A stretch of DNA of 64,000 nucleotides. It comes from Flavobacteriales bacterium UBA4422 (lineage in GTDB: Bacteria; Bacteroidota; Bacteroidia; Flavobacteriales_G; Salibacteraceae). Positions 35,439-44,975 of this stretch are shown piece after piece (position 1 is the stretch's first letter; each line of letters begins with the position of its first letter). Under the pieces are notes generated by a model, which did not search any database, had not been told where the DNA came from, and worked only from the letters and a program-made list of their open reading frames with translations. Location: the NCBI GenBank assembly GCA_002389645.1, contig DGQE01000036.1:62001-126000 (forward strand), given 5' to 3'. The translations under genes were made by a program, and so were the position numbers.

Positions 35439-37589
35439 ATGAAATATAAAGTAATTCTCTTTGCTGCTTTAATAGGAGGGTGCTCAAACCCGAACCAAGA
35501 AGAAGTAACAAGCATGGCATTAGACTATCCTGATAGCAGAAAAGATTCTACCGTAATTGATGAATATTTTGGCGTTGAAGTAGCCGACCCTTATCGTTGG
35601 CTAGAAGATGACACATCAGAAGAAACGGCAAATTGGGTTGCTGCCCAGAATAAAGTAACCTTTGATTACCTAGGAACTATCCCTTACCGAGGTGCTATTA
35701 AAGATCGTTTAACGGCATTGTGGAATTATGAAAAATTTTCAGCGCCATTCAAACGCGGAGATTATACCTATTTCTACAAAAACGATGGCTTACAGAATCA
35801 ATACGTAATCTACAGAGAAAAGAATGAGGGTGGAGAAGTAGAGGTTTTCTTAGATCCGAATCAATTCTCGAAAGACGGAACAACTTCTATGGCAGGATTG
35901 AGTTTCACCAAAGATGGTTCACTAGCTGCATATCAAATTTCTGAAGGTGGTTCTGACTGGAGAAAAGTGATCGTAATTGATGCCGTTACCCAAGAAATAC
36001 TCGAAGACACATTGATTGATGTGAAGTTTTCTGGTCTTTCTTGGCGAGGAAATGAAGGGTTCTACTACAGCAGCTATGACAAGCCGAAAGAAGGAAGTGA
36101 ACTTTCTGGCTTAACTCAATATCACAAATTGTATTTCCACCAACTCGGTCAGAAGCAAAGTGATGATGAGTTGATTTTTGGAGGTGAGGATAATCCAAAA
36201 AGATACATCGGTGGTTACGTTTCTGAAGACAACAGTTTCTTGTTTATTAGCGCTGCAAATTCCACATCTGGAAATCAGCTGTTTGCCAAAGACTTGAGGA
36301 AGGAAGATAGTCCTATACTGCAAATCGTTGGAAGTTTTGAAAACAACCATGACGTTATTCATACAGTAGGAGATGTGATCTACATTAAGACAGATTTGAA
36401 TGCGCCAAACGGTAAGGTGGTAGAAATGACATTGGATAAATCTTCACCAGATCAGTGGGTCGATTTCATTCCTGAAACTGAGAACGTATTGCGCATTGGA
36501 ACTGCTGGAGGTGATTTCTTCGCTAATTACTTGAAAGATGCGACATCAATGATCGTTCAGTTTGACGAAAATGGCGAGAAGATACGTGAGATTGAACTGC
36601 CTGGCATCGGATCAGCAGGTGGATTTGGCGGGCGTAATGATGATACAGAATTGTACTATTCATTCACATCTTATGTTTACCCTCCAACAATTTTCAAATT
36701 CAATATTGAGTCAGGAGAATCAGAACTGTATAAAAAGAGTGGCGTAGATTTCGATCCTGAGTCTTTTGAGTCAAAGCAAGTTTTCTACACTACAAAAGAT
36801 GGTACTAAGGTTCCTATGATTATCACTTACAAGAAAGGAATTAAATTGGATGGGAGCAATCCAACAATGTTATATGGATATGGTGGTTTCAATATCAGCT
36901 TATCTCCAAACTTTAGCACTTCTAACATTGTGTTGATGGAAAATGGAGGTGTGTTTGCTGTGGCCAACTTGAGAGGTGGTGGCGAGTATGGCGAAGAATG
37001 GCACTCTGCTGGAACCAAGATGCAAAAGCAAAATGTGTTTGATGATTTTATTGCAGCTGCTGAATACCTGATTGCAGAGAAGTATACTACTTCTGAAAAA
37101 TTGGGCATTGCGGGCGGTTCTAACGGTGGATTACTCGTTGGAGCCACAATGGCTCAACGACCAGAATTAATGTCAGTAGCATTGCCAGCTGTTGGCGTGA
37201 TGGATATGTTGCGCTATCATCAGTTTACAGCGGGTGCAGGTTGGGCGTATGACTACGGAACAGCTGACGACAGCAAAGAGATGTTTGAATACCTAAGAAA
37301 TTACTCTCCCGTGCACAGTTTAAAAGCTGGAACAAGTTATCCTGCAACTATGGTAACTACAGCTGATCATGATGATAGGGTAGTTCCAGCACATTCTTTT
37401 AAATTTGCATCCACGCTTCAAGAAAATCATGTTGGAGAAAACCCTGTGCTCATCCGAGTTGATGTTAAAGCAGGCCATGGCGATGGCAAACCAACATCAA
37501 TGATTATAGAAGAGCAAGCCGATAAGTGGTCGTTCTTCTTTTGGAATACAGGAGTGAAAGATCTTTACAACGAAAACAAAGAAGGATAG
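35439..37589 (+). CDS. Prolyl oligopeptidase family serine peptidase (S9A), lipoprotein
   Basis: A protein of 716 residues from the Met that opens a lipoprotein signal (VILFAALIGGC, lipidated Cys). The N-terminal half is the seven-bladed propeller with the conserved ADPYRWLEDD region. The C-terminal alpha/beta hydrolase has GGSNGGLLVG (nucleophile Ser561), an Asp in DHDDRV and the His in KAGHGDGKP. It cleaves short peptides after proline, presumably in the periplasm. A TTG 39 bases upstream is an alternative start but lacks the tight signal peptide. Confidence 0.95.
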   Translation: MKYKVILFAALIGGCSNPNQEEVTSMALDYPDSRKDSTVIDEYFGVEVADPYRWLEDDTSEETANWVAAQNKVTFDYLGTIPYRGAIKDRLTALWNYEKFSAPFKRGDYTYFYKNDGLQNQYVIYREKNEGGEVEVFLDPNQFSKDGTTSMAGLSFTKDGSLAAYQISEGGSDWRKVIVIDAVTQEILEDTLIDVKFSGLSWRGNEGFYYSSYDKPKEGSELSGLTQYHKLYFHQLGQKQSDDELIFGGEDNPKRYIGGYVSEDNSFLFISAANSTSGNQLFAKDLRKEDSPILQIVGSFENNHDVIHTVGDVIYIKTDLNAPNGKVVEMTLDKSSPDQWVDFIPETENVLRIGTAGGDFFANYLKDATSMIVQFDENGEKIREIELPGIGSAGGFGGRNDDTELYYSFTSYVYPPTIFKFNIESGESELYKKSGVDFDPESFESKQVFYTTKDGTKVPMIITYKKGIKLDGSNPTMLYGYGGFNISLSPNFSTSNIVLMENGGVFAVANLRGGGEYGEEWHSAGTKMQKQNVFDDFIAAAEYLIAEKYTTSEKLGIAGGSNGGLLVGATMAQRPELMSVALPAVGVMDMLRYHQFTAGAGWAYDYGTADDSKEMFEYLRNYSPVHSLKAGTSYPATMVTTADHDDRVVPAHSFKFASTLQENHVGENPVLIRVDVKAGHGDGKPTSMIIEEQADKWSFFFWNTGVKDLYNENKEG

Positions 37590-37618
37590 GTAAATCAATT
37601 CTTTTCGTTGCATTGTTA

Positions 37619-37649
37619 GGGAGGTGTCCGTCAACACCTCCCTTTTTTG
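37619..37649 (+). terminator. Rho-independent terminator after prolyl oligopeptidase
   Basis: A perfect 9-bp stem (GGGAGGTGT / ACACCTCCC) with a 6-base loop and T6 tract, 29 bp after the stop codon. Confidence 0.92.
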
Positions 37650-37776
37650 TGTCTTGTAGCGCGAAGCGCGATTCTGAATTCATGATTAATAATTGAAGAT
37701 TGGCGGATCAATACACCTTCAATCTCGAACCTCTCAGCCATGATTAACCAATCCTTAAATTAGCGCCATTGGATTG

Positions 37777-40298
37777 ATGAAAAAACAATGCGCCATATTA
37801 CTGATTGTGCTGGGATTGCAGTTTGCTGGTTTTTGCCAATTGGAGACCACTTGGTGGTATTTTGGAGATAAAGCCGGTCTTGATTTTCACAGGGGTTTCC
37901 CGTTGCTGACACCGCATCTTCTAGCTCTACAGGCAGTGGTGTGGCCACCATGTCTGATTCAGTTGGTAATTTACTTTACTATAAAGGGCATGATACCATT
38001 TGGAATGGTCAACACCAGTTTATGCCCAACGGCACTGGGCTAATTACAGATGCAAGTTCCGAACAGAGTACTGTCACGATTCCTAGACCATTGACACCAT
38101 ATCAATACTATTTGTTTACATCAGACTATAATGGAAATGTGCCCACTGGGGGTATGGATGTAGGTTTGTTTTATCATTTGATCGATATGACTTTGGGTGG
38201 TGGCTTGGGTGATGTGGTTCCGGGGATGAAGAACATTGTATTGATTGATAGCACGGCCGAAATGATTGTAGCTACCGAGCACGCCAATGGCATTGATTAT
38301 TGGGTGATGATTCGCGAATGCGCCAGCAATGAATTTCATGCCTTTTTGGTGACACAAACTGGTGTCAATCCAGTTCCTGTCACTACAGCCATTGGTCCTC
38401 TTTTGGGCGGGAGTTGTGAAGGTCAATTGCGGTTCAATCATAAAGGTGATATGTTGGCTTGCACCTATAGCAGTGACATTGAGCTTTATGATCTTGATAA
38501 CACCACGGGCCAATTGAGCAACATCAAATTAATGCCCAAGGCTGGAGTTGCGTATGGGGCGGAATTTTCAGCGGACGATACCAAGTTGTATACGGGAGGA
38601 CCTGTTCAGTTTGATGTAACACTTTCAACCGCAGCTGCCATTCAGGCTTCAGCGGTGAATTTGTTTCTAGTCACACCTGGATCATCTACGCTCACTCGTG
38701 GCTTGCAGTATGGTTTGGATGGAAAGATTTATGGTATTAACTGGGGCTTTGGCCCCAATGGATATATGTCTGTGATCAACAACCCCAATGAGGCAGGCGT
38801 TGCCTGCAATTACCAAGATAGTGCTATTTACTTGGAAGGAAGAACTGCAAATGAGGCAGTCCCCAATTTTTTAAGCAGCTATTTCAATACCACCTTTTAT
38901 GCTGATAATCCTTGCGCAGGAGACACCACGTTTTTCAACATCAACTATCATTTTATCACCAATGTGTCTTGGAATTTTGGAGACCCCGCCAGCGGGGCAG
39001 CCAACACCAGCACCTTGGTCAATGCCTTTCATGTGTATGATGCTCCTGGGCCTTATATCGTTACACTGATTGCTCAAAACGGTGCCGTAAGCGACACGGT
39101 GGTCAAAACCATTTATGTAAAAGAAGCACCCAACATCAATTTAGGGCCAGATGTGGCGTTTTGCAGCGCACCGCCAGACAGCGTAAAGCTGCTCGCTGGC
39201 ACCAAAAAAGGCCAATATGCTTGGAGTGATGGAAGCACAGACAGCACACTGTGGGCCAGCGCAACGGGCGCGTATAGCGTTACCTTCACCAACGAGTGCG
39301 GTAGCGATGATGATACCATTCAAGTAGAAGCGGCATTGCCGTTAAGCGTGCAATTGCCACTCGATACTTTGCTGTGCGATGATAGTTATGAGATTATTCC
39401 TGTTATTCAGAATGAATCAGCACTCACGCAATACATATGGACTGCGGGCGATACTACGCTCAATTATACTGCACTGCGCGATACATCCATTGAACAAACC
39501 CAAATGCACCAACTCAACGTCACCAACGCATGCGGCAGCGACAGCGCTAGCATGTCTATCACGTTTTTAGCCATACCCGATGGCGTGTTGCCTGGCGATA
39601 GCTTGTATTGCTTAGATCGGGCGTTTTACTTGCTCAACCAACAAAGTGCGGGCATTTCGTATGAATGGAATGACGGCACCACGGGTCCTCAATACAGAAT
39701 AGACAGCAGCGGCACGTATTGGCTCAAAAGCATGAGTGCGTGCGATACACTCATCGACTCGTTCAGCATTGTGTTTAATGGAGAACCAAAAATCACTTTG
39801 CCCAATGATACCTTGCTCTGCCCAAATGAGAGCATCATGATCAGAAACTTGGCAGAAGGCATTTCATTTGATCAAACGTATGTTTGGAGCGATGGCTCAA
39901 CCGACAGCTCAATCAGCATTTCAGGAGCAGACACAGGGTTGATCAATGTAACAGTAACACTGAGAGAATGCAGGATCAACGACAGCATTCGGATTTACAC
40001 CAAAGGCTATTGCCCTGAACGATGCAAACCCGAAATCCCCAATGTGTTTTCACCCAATGGCGATGGTATAAATGATTTACTGAAAATTGAAATGACCTGT
40101 GCTACAGGAGATAAAAAGCTATGGATTTACAACCGTTGGGGTCAATTGGTGCATTTGGCCACTTCCAGCCAAGTCTTTTGGAACGGATATCTCAATGGAA
40201 ATCCTGCTGCCGAAGGCACGTATTACTATGTGCTCAGCTTCACCGATGAAGCAGGTGAGGAGCGCTTGTTTAAAGGGAGTTTTAGTTTGTTGGACTAA
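37777..40298 (+). pseudogene. T9SS type B (CHU_C) cargo protein with a frameshift near 37884
   Basis: Two overlapping frames form one gene of about 840 codons. The first (from ATG 37777) encodes a signal peptide and TTWWYFGDKAGLDF. The second, offset by one base, continues with QGFPVADTASSSSTGSG and MSDSVGNLLYYKGHDTIW. The shift falls at the T4 run at 37884-37887, where one extra T would restore the frame. Further on are a propeller-like region, a PKD domain (SWNFGDPASG, about residue 350), several Ig-like segments with repeated WSDGSTDS, and a C-terminal CHU_C domain (PNVFSPNGDGINDLL). The family is secreted by type IX secretion and attached to the surface. Sequencing error, true mutation or slippage are all possible. 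Confidence 0.85.
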
Positions 40299-41010
40299 GG
40301 GGGTAATGGTTGAAGGTTCATGGTTCGTTAGTGCGCTTAAGGAAATTCTTCGAAGGCTGAGCGGAGCCGAAGTCGAGAAGAAATTATATAAATGTTAACC
40401 GAGAATTCCATCTTTCGCCTGTCTTCCCGGTCGCTATCGGGGTCGACCATTTCGCTTTCAGCGAAAGCTGAGCATGACAGGCTCAGGTAGCTATTTTCTA
40501 AAAACCATAACCTGTCAGGTTGAGTTTTTCTTAAGAACGAAGAAAAGTATCAAGAGGTAAGGCAGCTGGAATAAATATCATTCAATGTCTTGCCGCTTCT
40601 CACATCGCCTGCGGCAAGCCTTAGGCGGCCGAGGGATACATCGCGTCAAGGCGCAACACTCGAAGAGACAGACAATAGGCAGCCACTCCGGTCAGCTAAA
40701 TGCGTTGAAAGGCCTTGGATTCAAGAAGTGTTCTGATCGAATTGCGACCATAGTGAGACTGGAAAGCGACCGAGTGGGCGAGGTTGATCATCCAGCCGAA
40801 CTTAGGTTGCAAGAAGGGCAGGTTGCTTTATGAATTCACAGCCTTGACTTTTTCATTTCCTTTTGTGTCAAGACAAAAGGGAAGAATAGACCATTCTAGA
40901 GTAAATCTCATTCATTTCTTTTATGGCTTAAAGAAACGAAGCAAAGAAAAGCCTTGAAGCCTTTAATATATTTGGGATATGCTTGGCATGACAAGCTTCG
41001 AATAAGCATA
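40299..41010. repeat. Repeat-like intergenic DNA
   Basis: There is no credible gene. The stretch is richer in G+C than its surroundings and contains several palindromic pieces: CTTCGAAGGCTGAGCGGAGC near 40340, an inverted repeat bounded by CCTGTC (40418) and GACAGG (40476) with an inner TTTCGCT/AGCGAAA hairpin, and TTCCTTTTGT/ACAAAAGGGAA near 40857-40885. Such pieces are typical of dispersed intergenic repeats in Bacteroidota. An 82-codon frame at 40585-40833 has atypical composition and I do not consider it a gene. No second copy is in the window. Confidence 0.55.
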
Positions 41011-41040
41011 AAAAAAGCCCCTCGAGAGAGGGGCTTTTTT
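41011..41040. terminator. Bidirectional Rho-independent terminator
   Basis: A6-GCCCCTC-GAGA-GAGGGGC-T6 is a perfect hairpin with A and T tracts on either side. It can stop transcription from both directions, between the repeat region and the ribosomal operon. Confidence 0.9.
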
Positions 41041-41094
41041 AACCTAATAATAAAACTCAATCGTTATCTACTAACCCGTAAACTCCAATTATTG

Positions 41095-41127
41095 AAAAAA
41101 AAAGAAGGTCTCTAAAGAGAAACCTTC
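41095..41127 (-). terminator. Rho-independent terminator of the trmD-rplS operon
   Basis: On the minus strand a GAAGGT / ACCTTC stem with additional inner pairing is followed by a long T tract, 25 bp after the rplS stop. Confidence 0.8.
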
Positions 41128-41151
41128 ATTAAAAATATTTTTAAAAGCTGT

Positions 41152-41511
41152 TTACTTTCTGTTGTAACGCTCTTTGATACGAGCTGCTTTACCTTTTCTG
41201 TCTCTTAAGTAGAAAATACGAGATCTTCTTACTTTACCTCTTTTGATCAATTCGATCTTGTCAATGAAAGGGCTGTTTGATGGGAAAATTCTTTCAACAC
41301 CAACGCTACTTGACATTTTTCTAACAGTGAAAGTTTCAGTTGAACCTTTTCCACGTTTTTGGATGACAACACCTTGAAAAACCTGGACTCTTTCTTTTGC
41401 TCCTTCTTTAATTTTATAGTGAACAGCAACGCTATCTCCAGCACCAAACTTAGTTAGTTCGCTTTTTGGGTTGACTTCGTTGATGATATCTTGCATTACT
41501 ACAGTTGCCAT
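41152..41511 (-). CDS. rplS: 50S ribosomal protein L19
   Basis: A protein of 119 residues with the L19 signature (KRGKVRRSRIFYLRDRKGKAARIKE) and the FGAGDSVAVHYKIKEGAKERVQ core. It sits at the 30S-50S interface. It lies 42 bp after trmD, a classic bacterial gene order. Confidence 0.98.
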   Translation of the reverse strand: MATVVMQDIINEVNPKSELTKFGAGDSVAVHYKIKEGAKERVQVFQGVVIQKRGKGSTETFTVRKMSSSVGVERIFPSNSPFIDKIELIKRGKVRRSRIFYLRDRKGKAARIKERYNRK

Positions 41512-41553
41512 GACGCTTAAAATTTGGGCTGCAAAGATAGGGTTTACTTTTAG

Positions 41554-42249
41554 TTATTCGTCTGTTTTATGTTTTTTATTCCAAATATCTGGTCTTCTTT
41601 TTGCGGTGCGCTTTTCTGCTTGTTCATGACGCCATTTATCAATGGCTCCAAAGTTTCCACTTAGCAGTATTTCAGGCACTTTTAAATCTTCGTATTCGGC
41701 CGGTCGAGTATAGACTGGAGGTGCCAACAGATCATCTTGAAATGAATCTGATAGGGCAGAGGTTTCGTTATTTAGCACACCAGGGATTAATCGAATAATG
41801 GCATCGCTAACAACCGCAGCAGCCAGTTCGCCACCAGACAATACATAGTCGCCAATGGAAATCTCTTTTGTGATGAGAAGCTCTCTAACGCGTTCATCAA
41901 TTCCTTTGTAGTGTCCACAGAGAATAATGAGGTTGCCTTTCAGTGAGAGGCTATTCGCCATGGATTGATTGAAGACTTCTCCATCAGGAGTCATGTAAAT
42001 AACTTCATCGTAGGTGCGCTGTGATTTCAGTTCATTGATTACTGTCTCAATGGGTTCAATCATCATTACCATTCCGGCACCACCTCCAAACTGATAATCA
42101 TCTATCTGGCGATGCTTACCACTGCCATAGTTTCTTAAATCATGCAAGTGAACTTCAGCCAAACCATTGTCAATGGCTCTTTTTAATATAGAGTCAGAGA
42201 AAGGTCCTTGAAGCAGGCTGGGCAGTGCGGTTATTATATCTATGCGCAT
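41554..42249 (-). CDS. trmD: tRNA (guanine-N1)-methyltransferase
   Basis: A SPOUT-fold protein of 231 residues that methylates G37 of tRNAs next to the anticodon and prevents frameshifting. It has the N-terminal MRIDIITALPSLL, the AdoMet knot region ILCGHYKGIDERV and GDYVLSGGELAAAVVSDAI, and the C-terminal helical domain. It is followed by rplS and preceded by a TPR protein by 3 bp, so the three are probably one transcript. Confidence 0.98.
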   Translation of the reverse strand: MRIDIITALPSLLQGPFSDSILKRAIDNGLAEVHLHDLRNYGSGKHRQIDDYQFGGGAGMVMMIEPIETVINELKSQRTYDEVIYMTPDGEVFNQSMANSLSLKGNLIILCGHYKGIDERVRELLITKEISIGDYVLSGGELAAAVVSDAIIRLIPGVLNNETSALSDSFQDDLLAPPVYTRPAEYEDLKVPEILLSGNFGAIDKWRHEQAEKRTAKRRPDIWNKKHKTDE

Positions 42250-42252
42250 GGT

Positions 42253-43023
42253 TTACTCTTCTTCGTCATCCTCTGGATCCTTCGCATATAGCTTCTTATA
42301 TTGAGCTTTCAGTGTTGTGTTGTCAGGAACTAATTGCCTTCCTAATGTGATGATCTCTAATGCCTTATTTTGCTGGCTGTTGTCCGATAAGTAGTTGGTA
42401 TAGCTGATGAATGACTTGATTAACACATTATGGGTCACGTCATCTTTTTCGAAGGTGCCTTCTTTTTCTTGAATTCTGAGACTATCTAAAGATGCAGCAA
42501 TGTTTCTTTCACCTTCAGTCACGTTTCGTGCATTGATCATGGCAACTCCCGTGATAAAGGCCACGTTAAAGTCACCAGGCATTACTTTCAATATCCTCTT
42601 GAATTCGGACGATGCCTTGTAGTAATCATTGTCGTTGAAATAGAATAAGGCGCGATCCAACGCTTCTTCACGAATGAGGTCAATTTGACGCTTGTTCATT
42701 TGATACAATTCACCCGTTTTATCCTTTTTTCTAAACTTATAGGCATATTTCAAAGCATCTTTAATTGGATCTTTGAATTCATCATCAAAGGCTTCAGGGT
42801 TAATGTGAGCTTGATACATGCACAACGCCATGTATAAATATGGCTCAGGCGATCTTCTGTATTTATCCTTTCGAGTATACGATTCTGCTTTGTAGGCGCA
42901 GCGATCATAGTCTTCCATTGCATACCAATCAAATAGTTTTTGAAAGTCACCACCAGCAACTTGAGCATTTGAAGGAAGGAAGGAGAATAAGGCCAGAAAT
43001 AGTGTAGATATTCTAATGAGCAT
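42253..43023 (-). CDS. Exported TPR-like protein upstream of trmD
   Basis: A protein of about 256 residues from the chosen Met, which opens a signal peptide (LFLALFSFLPSNA). A Met nine codons upstream (43050) is possible but lengthens the n-region. The mature part is helical with pairs resembling tetratricopeptide repeats (ALFYFNDNDYYKASSEFKRIL, about residues 125-145, and ALEIITLGRQLVPDN) and ends in an acidic tail. It is probably a periplasmic scaffold of unknown role, transcribed with trmD and rplS. Confidence 0.75.
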   Translation of the reverse strand: MLIRISTLFLALFSFLPSNAQVAGGDFQKLFDWYAMEDYDRCAYKAESYTRKDKYRRSPEPYLYMALCMYQAHINPEAFDDEFKDPIKDALKYAYKFRKKDKTGELYQMNKRQIDLIREEALDRALFYFNDNDYYKASSEFKRILKVMPGDFNVAFITGVAMINARNVTEGERNIAASLDSLRIQEKEGTFEKDDVTHNVLIKSFISYTNYLSDNSQQNKALEIITLGRQLVPDNTTLKAQYKKLYAKDPEDDEEE

Positions 43024-43105
43024 TAATTGTTTTTTTTCAATTCTAATCATTGAACGAAATATTCTTTAAGATTTAGACCTTTGGGGCGTTAAAAATGTTG
43101 AACGT

Positions 43106-43660
43106 ATGATTAATTCGGGCGCCAAAGTTACGTTAGAAGAAACGGAAGAAGGAACGGTGATTTCAATTTTACCTGAAACTAAATCTTGGCAGACGATTGC
43201 GCTAGGAGCGTGGTTGGTAGTATGGCTCTTTTGTGGGGCATTTGTAATGCTGGGAGGGTATAAAGAACTGCAAGGTGATGGCCGCATATTTTTATTGGTC
43301 TTCTTGGCTTTTTGGGCGTATTTTCTCTTTTATGCTACTCGTTCTTTGATATGGAATAATGTGGGAACGGAGTTTATTCGAATCACAGCCGAAACGATGG
43401 ATTACAAACGCGGCTGGAATGACTATGGAAAGGTGCGGTCATATGATCTTGAAACGATAAAAAACCTTGGGATTGTTAATTATGATGATAAACCATTTGC
43501 CAAAACGTACAACGAGGCTTTTTGGACAATGGGAGGAGAAATGATTGGTCTTGAATACATAGGACGTAAGATTGCCTTTGGTTTTAAACTCAATGAGAAG
43601 CAAGCGAAAAACATCATAAAGATGATTGAAAAAGCTCAGCGCAAGGTCAAGTCTGTTTGA
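43106..43660 (+). CDS. Membrane protein of unknown function
   Basis: A protein of 184 residues with two adjacent TM helices (about 31-51 and 61-82) and soluble parts on both sides. The C-terminal part contains strands reminiscent of a PH-like domain (TEFIRITAETMDYKRG, KIAFGFKLNEKQAKNI), an arrangement seen in small bacterial two-TM proteins. It converges on the efflux operon with 4 bp between the stops. Function unknown. Confidence 0.72.
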   Translation: MINSGAKVTLEETEEGTVISILPETKSWQTIALGAWLVVWLFCGAFVMLGGYKELQGDGRIFLLVFLAFWAYFLFYATRSLIWNNVGTEFIRITAETMDYKRGWNDYGKVRSYDLETIKNLGIVNYDDKPFAKTYNEAFWTMGGEMIGLEYIGRKIAFGFKLNEKQAKNIIKMIEKAQRKVKSV

Positions 43661-43664
43661 CGCC

Positions 43665-44972
43665 TTATTCAGAACTTAAAATCTGACCTGTTAACCTCAT
43701 AATTTCTATTTCATTTAGCTTAACAGCAATTTTCGCATTAATGATCCTTACCTCAGCGTTAAGTAGGGCTAACTGGGCGTCTCTGAATTCTGTTGATGTA
43801 ATTTGACCAGCCTTAAACAACTCTTCGCTTCTTTTTAGGTTTAGCTTGCCAGATTCTAGATTGTTCTCCTCAAAGGCTGCCACTTTCATACTTTGATTGT
43901 ATGCATCTAAAGCATTGCTGATGTCTACTTGCAATTGAAGTTTCTGATCTTCTAATTGAAGTTCGCTAGACTCTAAAAGAACACGCTGATTCTGCCTTGC
44001 TGTGTTATTTTTAAATCCATTGAACAACGTGTATGAAAGTCCCAAGCTTCCATTCCAACCTGCAGATGTATTACTCAACACAATGCCAGCTTCCGTTTGC
44101 TGGTTTTGATAGGTGTAGCCGCCACTTAAACTTATGCTTGGAAAAACATTGGACCAACTTAGTTGTAAATTTTTCTCAGCTAATTCTGCTTGCAATTCGA
44201 GGTTTTTTAAGGCTGCATTATTATCTATTGCTGTTTGATGCAATTGCTCAACGGTCCAATCATTCAAGCTTAGCGCGATAGGCTCAGTTTCGATGGATGG
44301 TTCAAGTGTTTTGCCTATCAAGCGCTCTAGGTTTCTCGAAGCTGTTTTTCGTTGCAATTCGGCATTTAAGAAAACAGAACTGTCACTGGTTAAATCAACT
44401 CTTGCGGTTAGAAGCTGTGTTCTTATAGCTGTTCCCAATTCGTTGGCTAATTGAGCACGTTCAAAACGAGCTAAGCTTATCTCAACGTTCTCTTTTGCTA
44501 TCCGCTCTTGATCGATCGCTTGAGTCAATCCATAGTATGCCGAGGCTACTTGCAGCAAAGTGCTTTCAATTGCCGCTCGTGACTGCTCATCGGCAACCAA
44601 TTTATTTATTTTCAGCTTTTGATATGTGCGTTGACCGCTAAGTCCATTGAATAAAACATAATTCAAGTTGGCTCCTGCATTGCTATTGGTGCTCTGGGCT
44701 CCATTTATTGAAACAGGTGGATTATTGCCAGCAAACTCTAAATCGGTATTGGTAACGCTACCACCAACAGAACCATTGAGGTTTACGCTAGGCAAAAGAC
44801 CAGCGTTGCCTAAGCTTACAGAGTTTTCGGCAATTTCTTGATTGTTCTTATTGATCTTGATTTGATAGTTGTTTGTTAAAGCACTCTCAAATGCTTCATC
44901 TAATGTGATGACTTCCTGCGCAATCAAAATGGCTGGGAAAAAGAGTGGAAAAAGTATGGTGAAAATCTTCAT
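43665..44972 (-). CDS. TolC-family outer-membrane efflux protein
   Basis: A protein of 435 residues with a signal peptide (about 1-18) and two homologous OEP repeats rich in helical coiled coil (ALTNNYQIKINKNNQEIAENS in the first, LNLKRSEELFKAGQITSTEF in the second). It forms the trimeric outer-membrane channel of a tripartite pump. It is the last gene of the unit TetR-MFP-RND-TolC, 3 bp after the RND pump gene. Confidence 0.95.
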   Translation of the reverse strand: MKIFTILFPLFFPAILIAQEVITLDEAFESALTNNYQIKINKNNQEIAENSVSLGNAGLLPSVNLNGSVGGSVTNTDLEFAGNNPPVSINGAQSTNSNAGANLNYVLFNGLSGQRTYQKLKINKLVADEQSRAAIESTLLQVASAYYGLTQAIDQERIAKENVEISLARFERAQLANELGTAIRTQLLTARVDLTSDSSVFLNAELQRKTASRNLERLIGKTLEPSIETEPIALSLNDWTVEQLHQTAIDNNAALKNLELQAELAEKNLQLSWSNVFPSISLSGGYTYQNQQTEAGIVLSNTSAGWNGSLGLSYTLFNGFKNNTARQNQRVLLESSELQLEDQKLQLQVDISNALDAYNQSMKVAAFEENNLESGKLNLKRSEELFKAGQITSTEFRDAQLALLNAEVRIINAKIAVKLNEIEIMRLTGQILSSE

Positions 44973-44975
44973 TAT

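Noticed and set aside
40585..40833. An 82-codon frame in the intergenic repeat region
   Set aside because: Base composition and codon use differ from real genes here, no domain is recognisable, and it lies inside repeat-like DNA.
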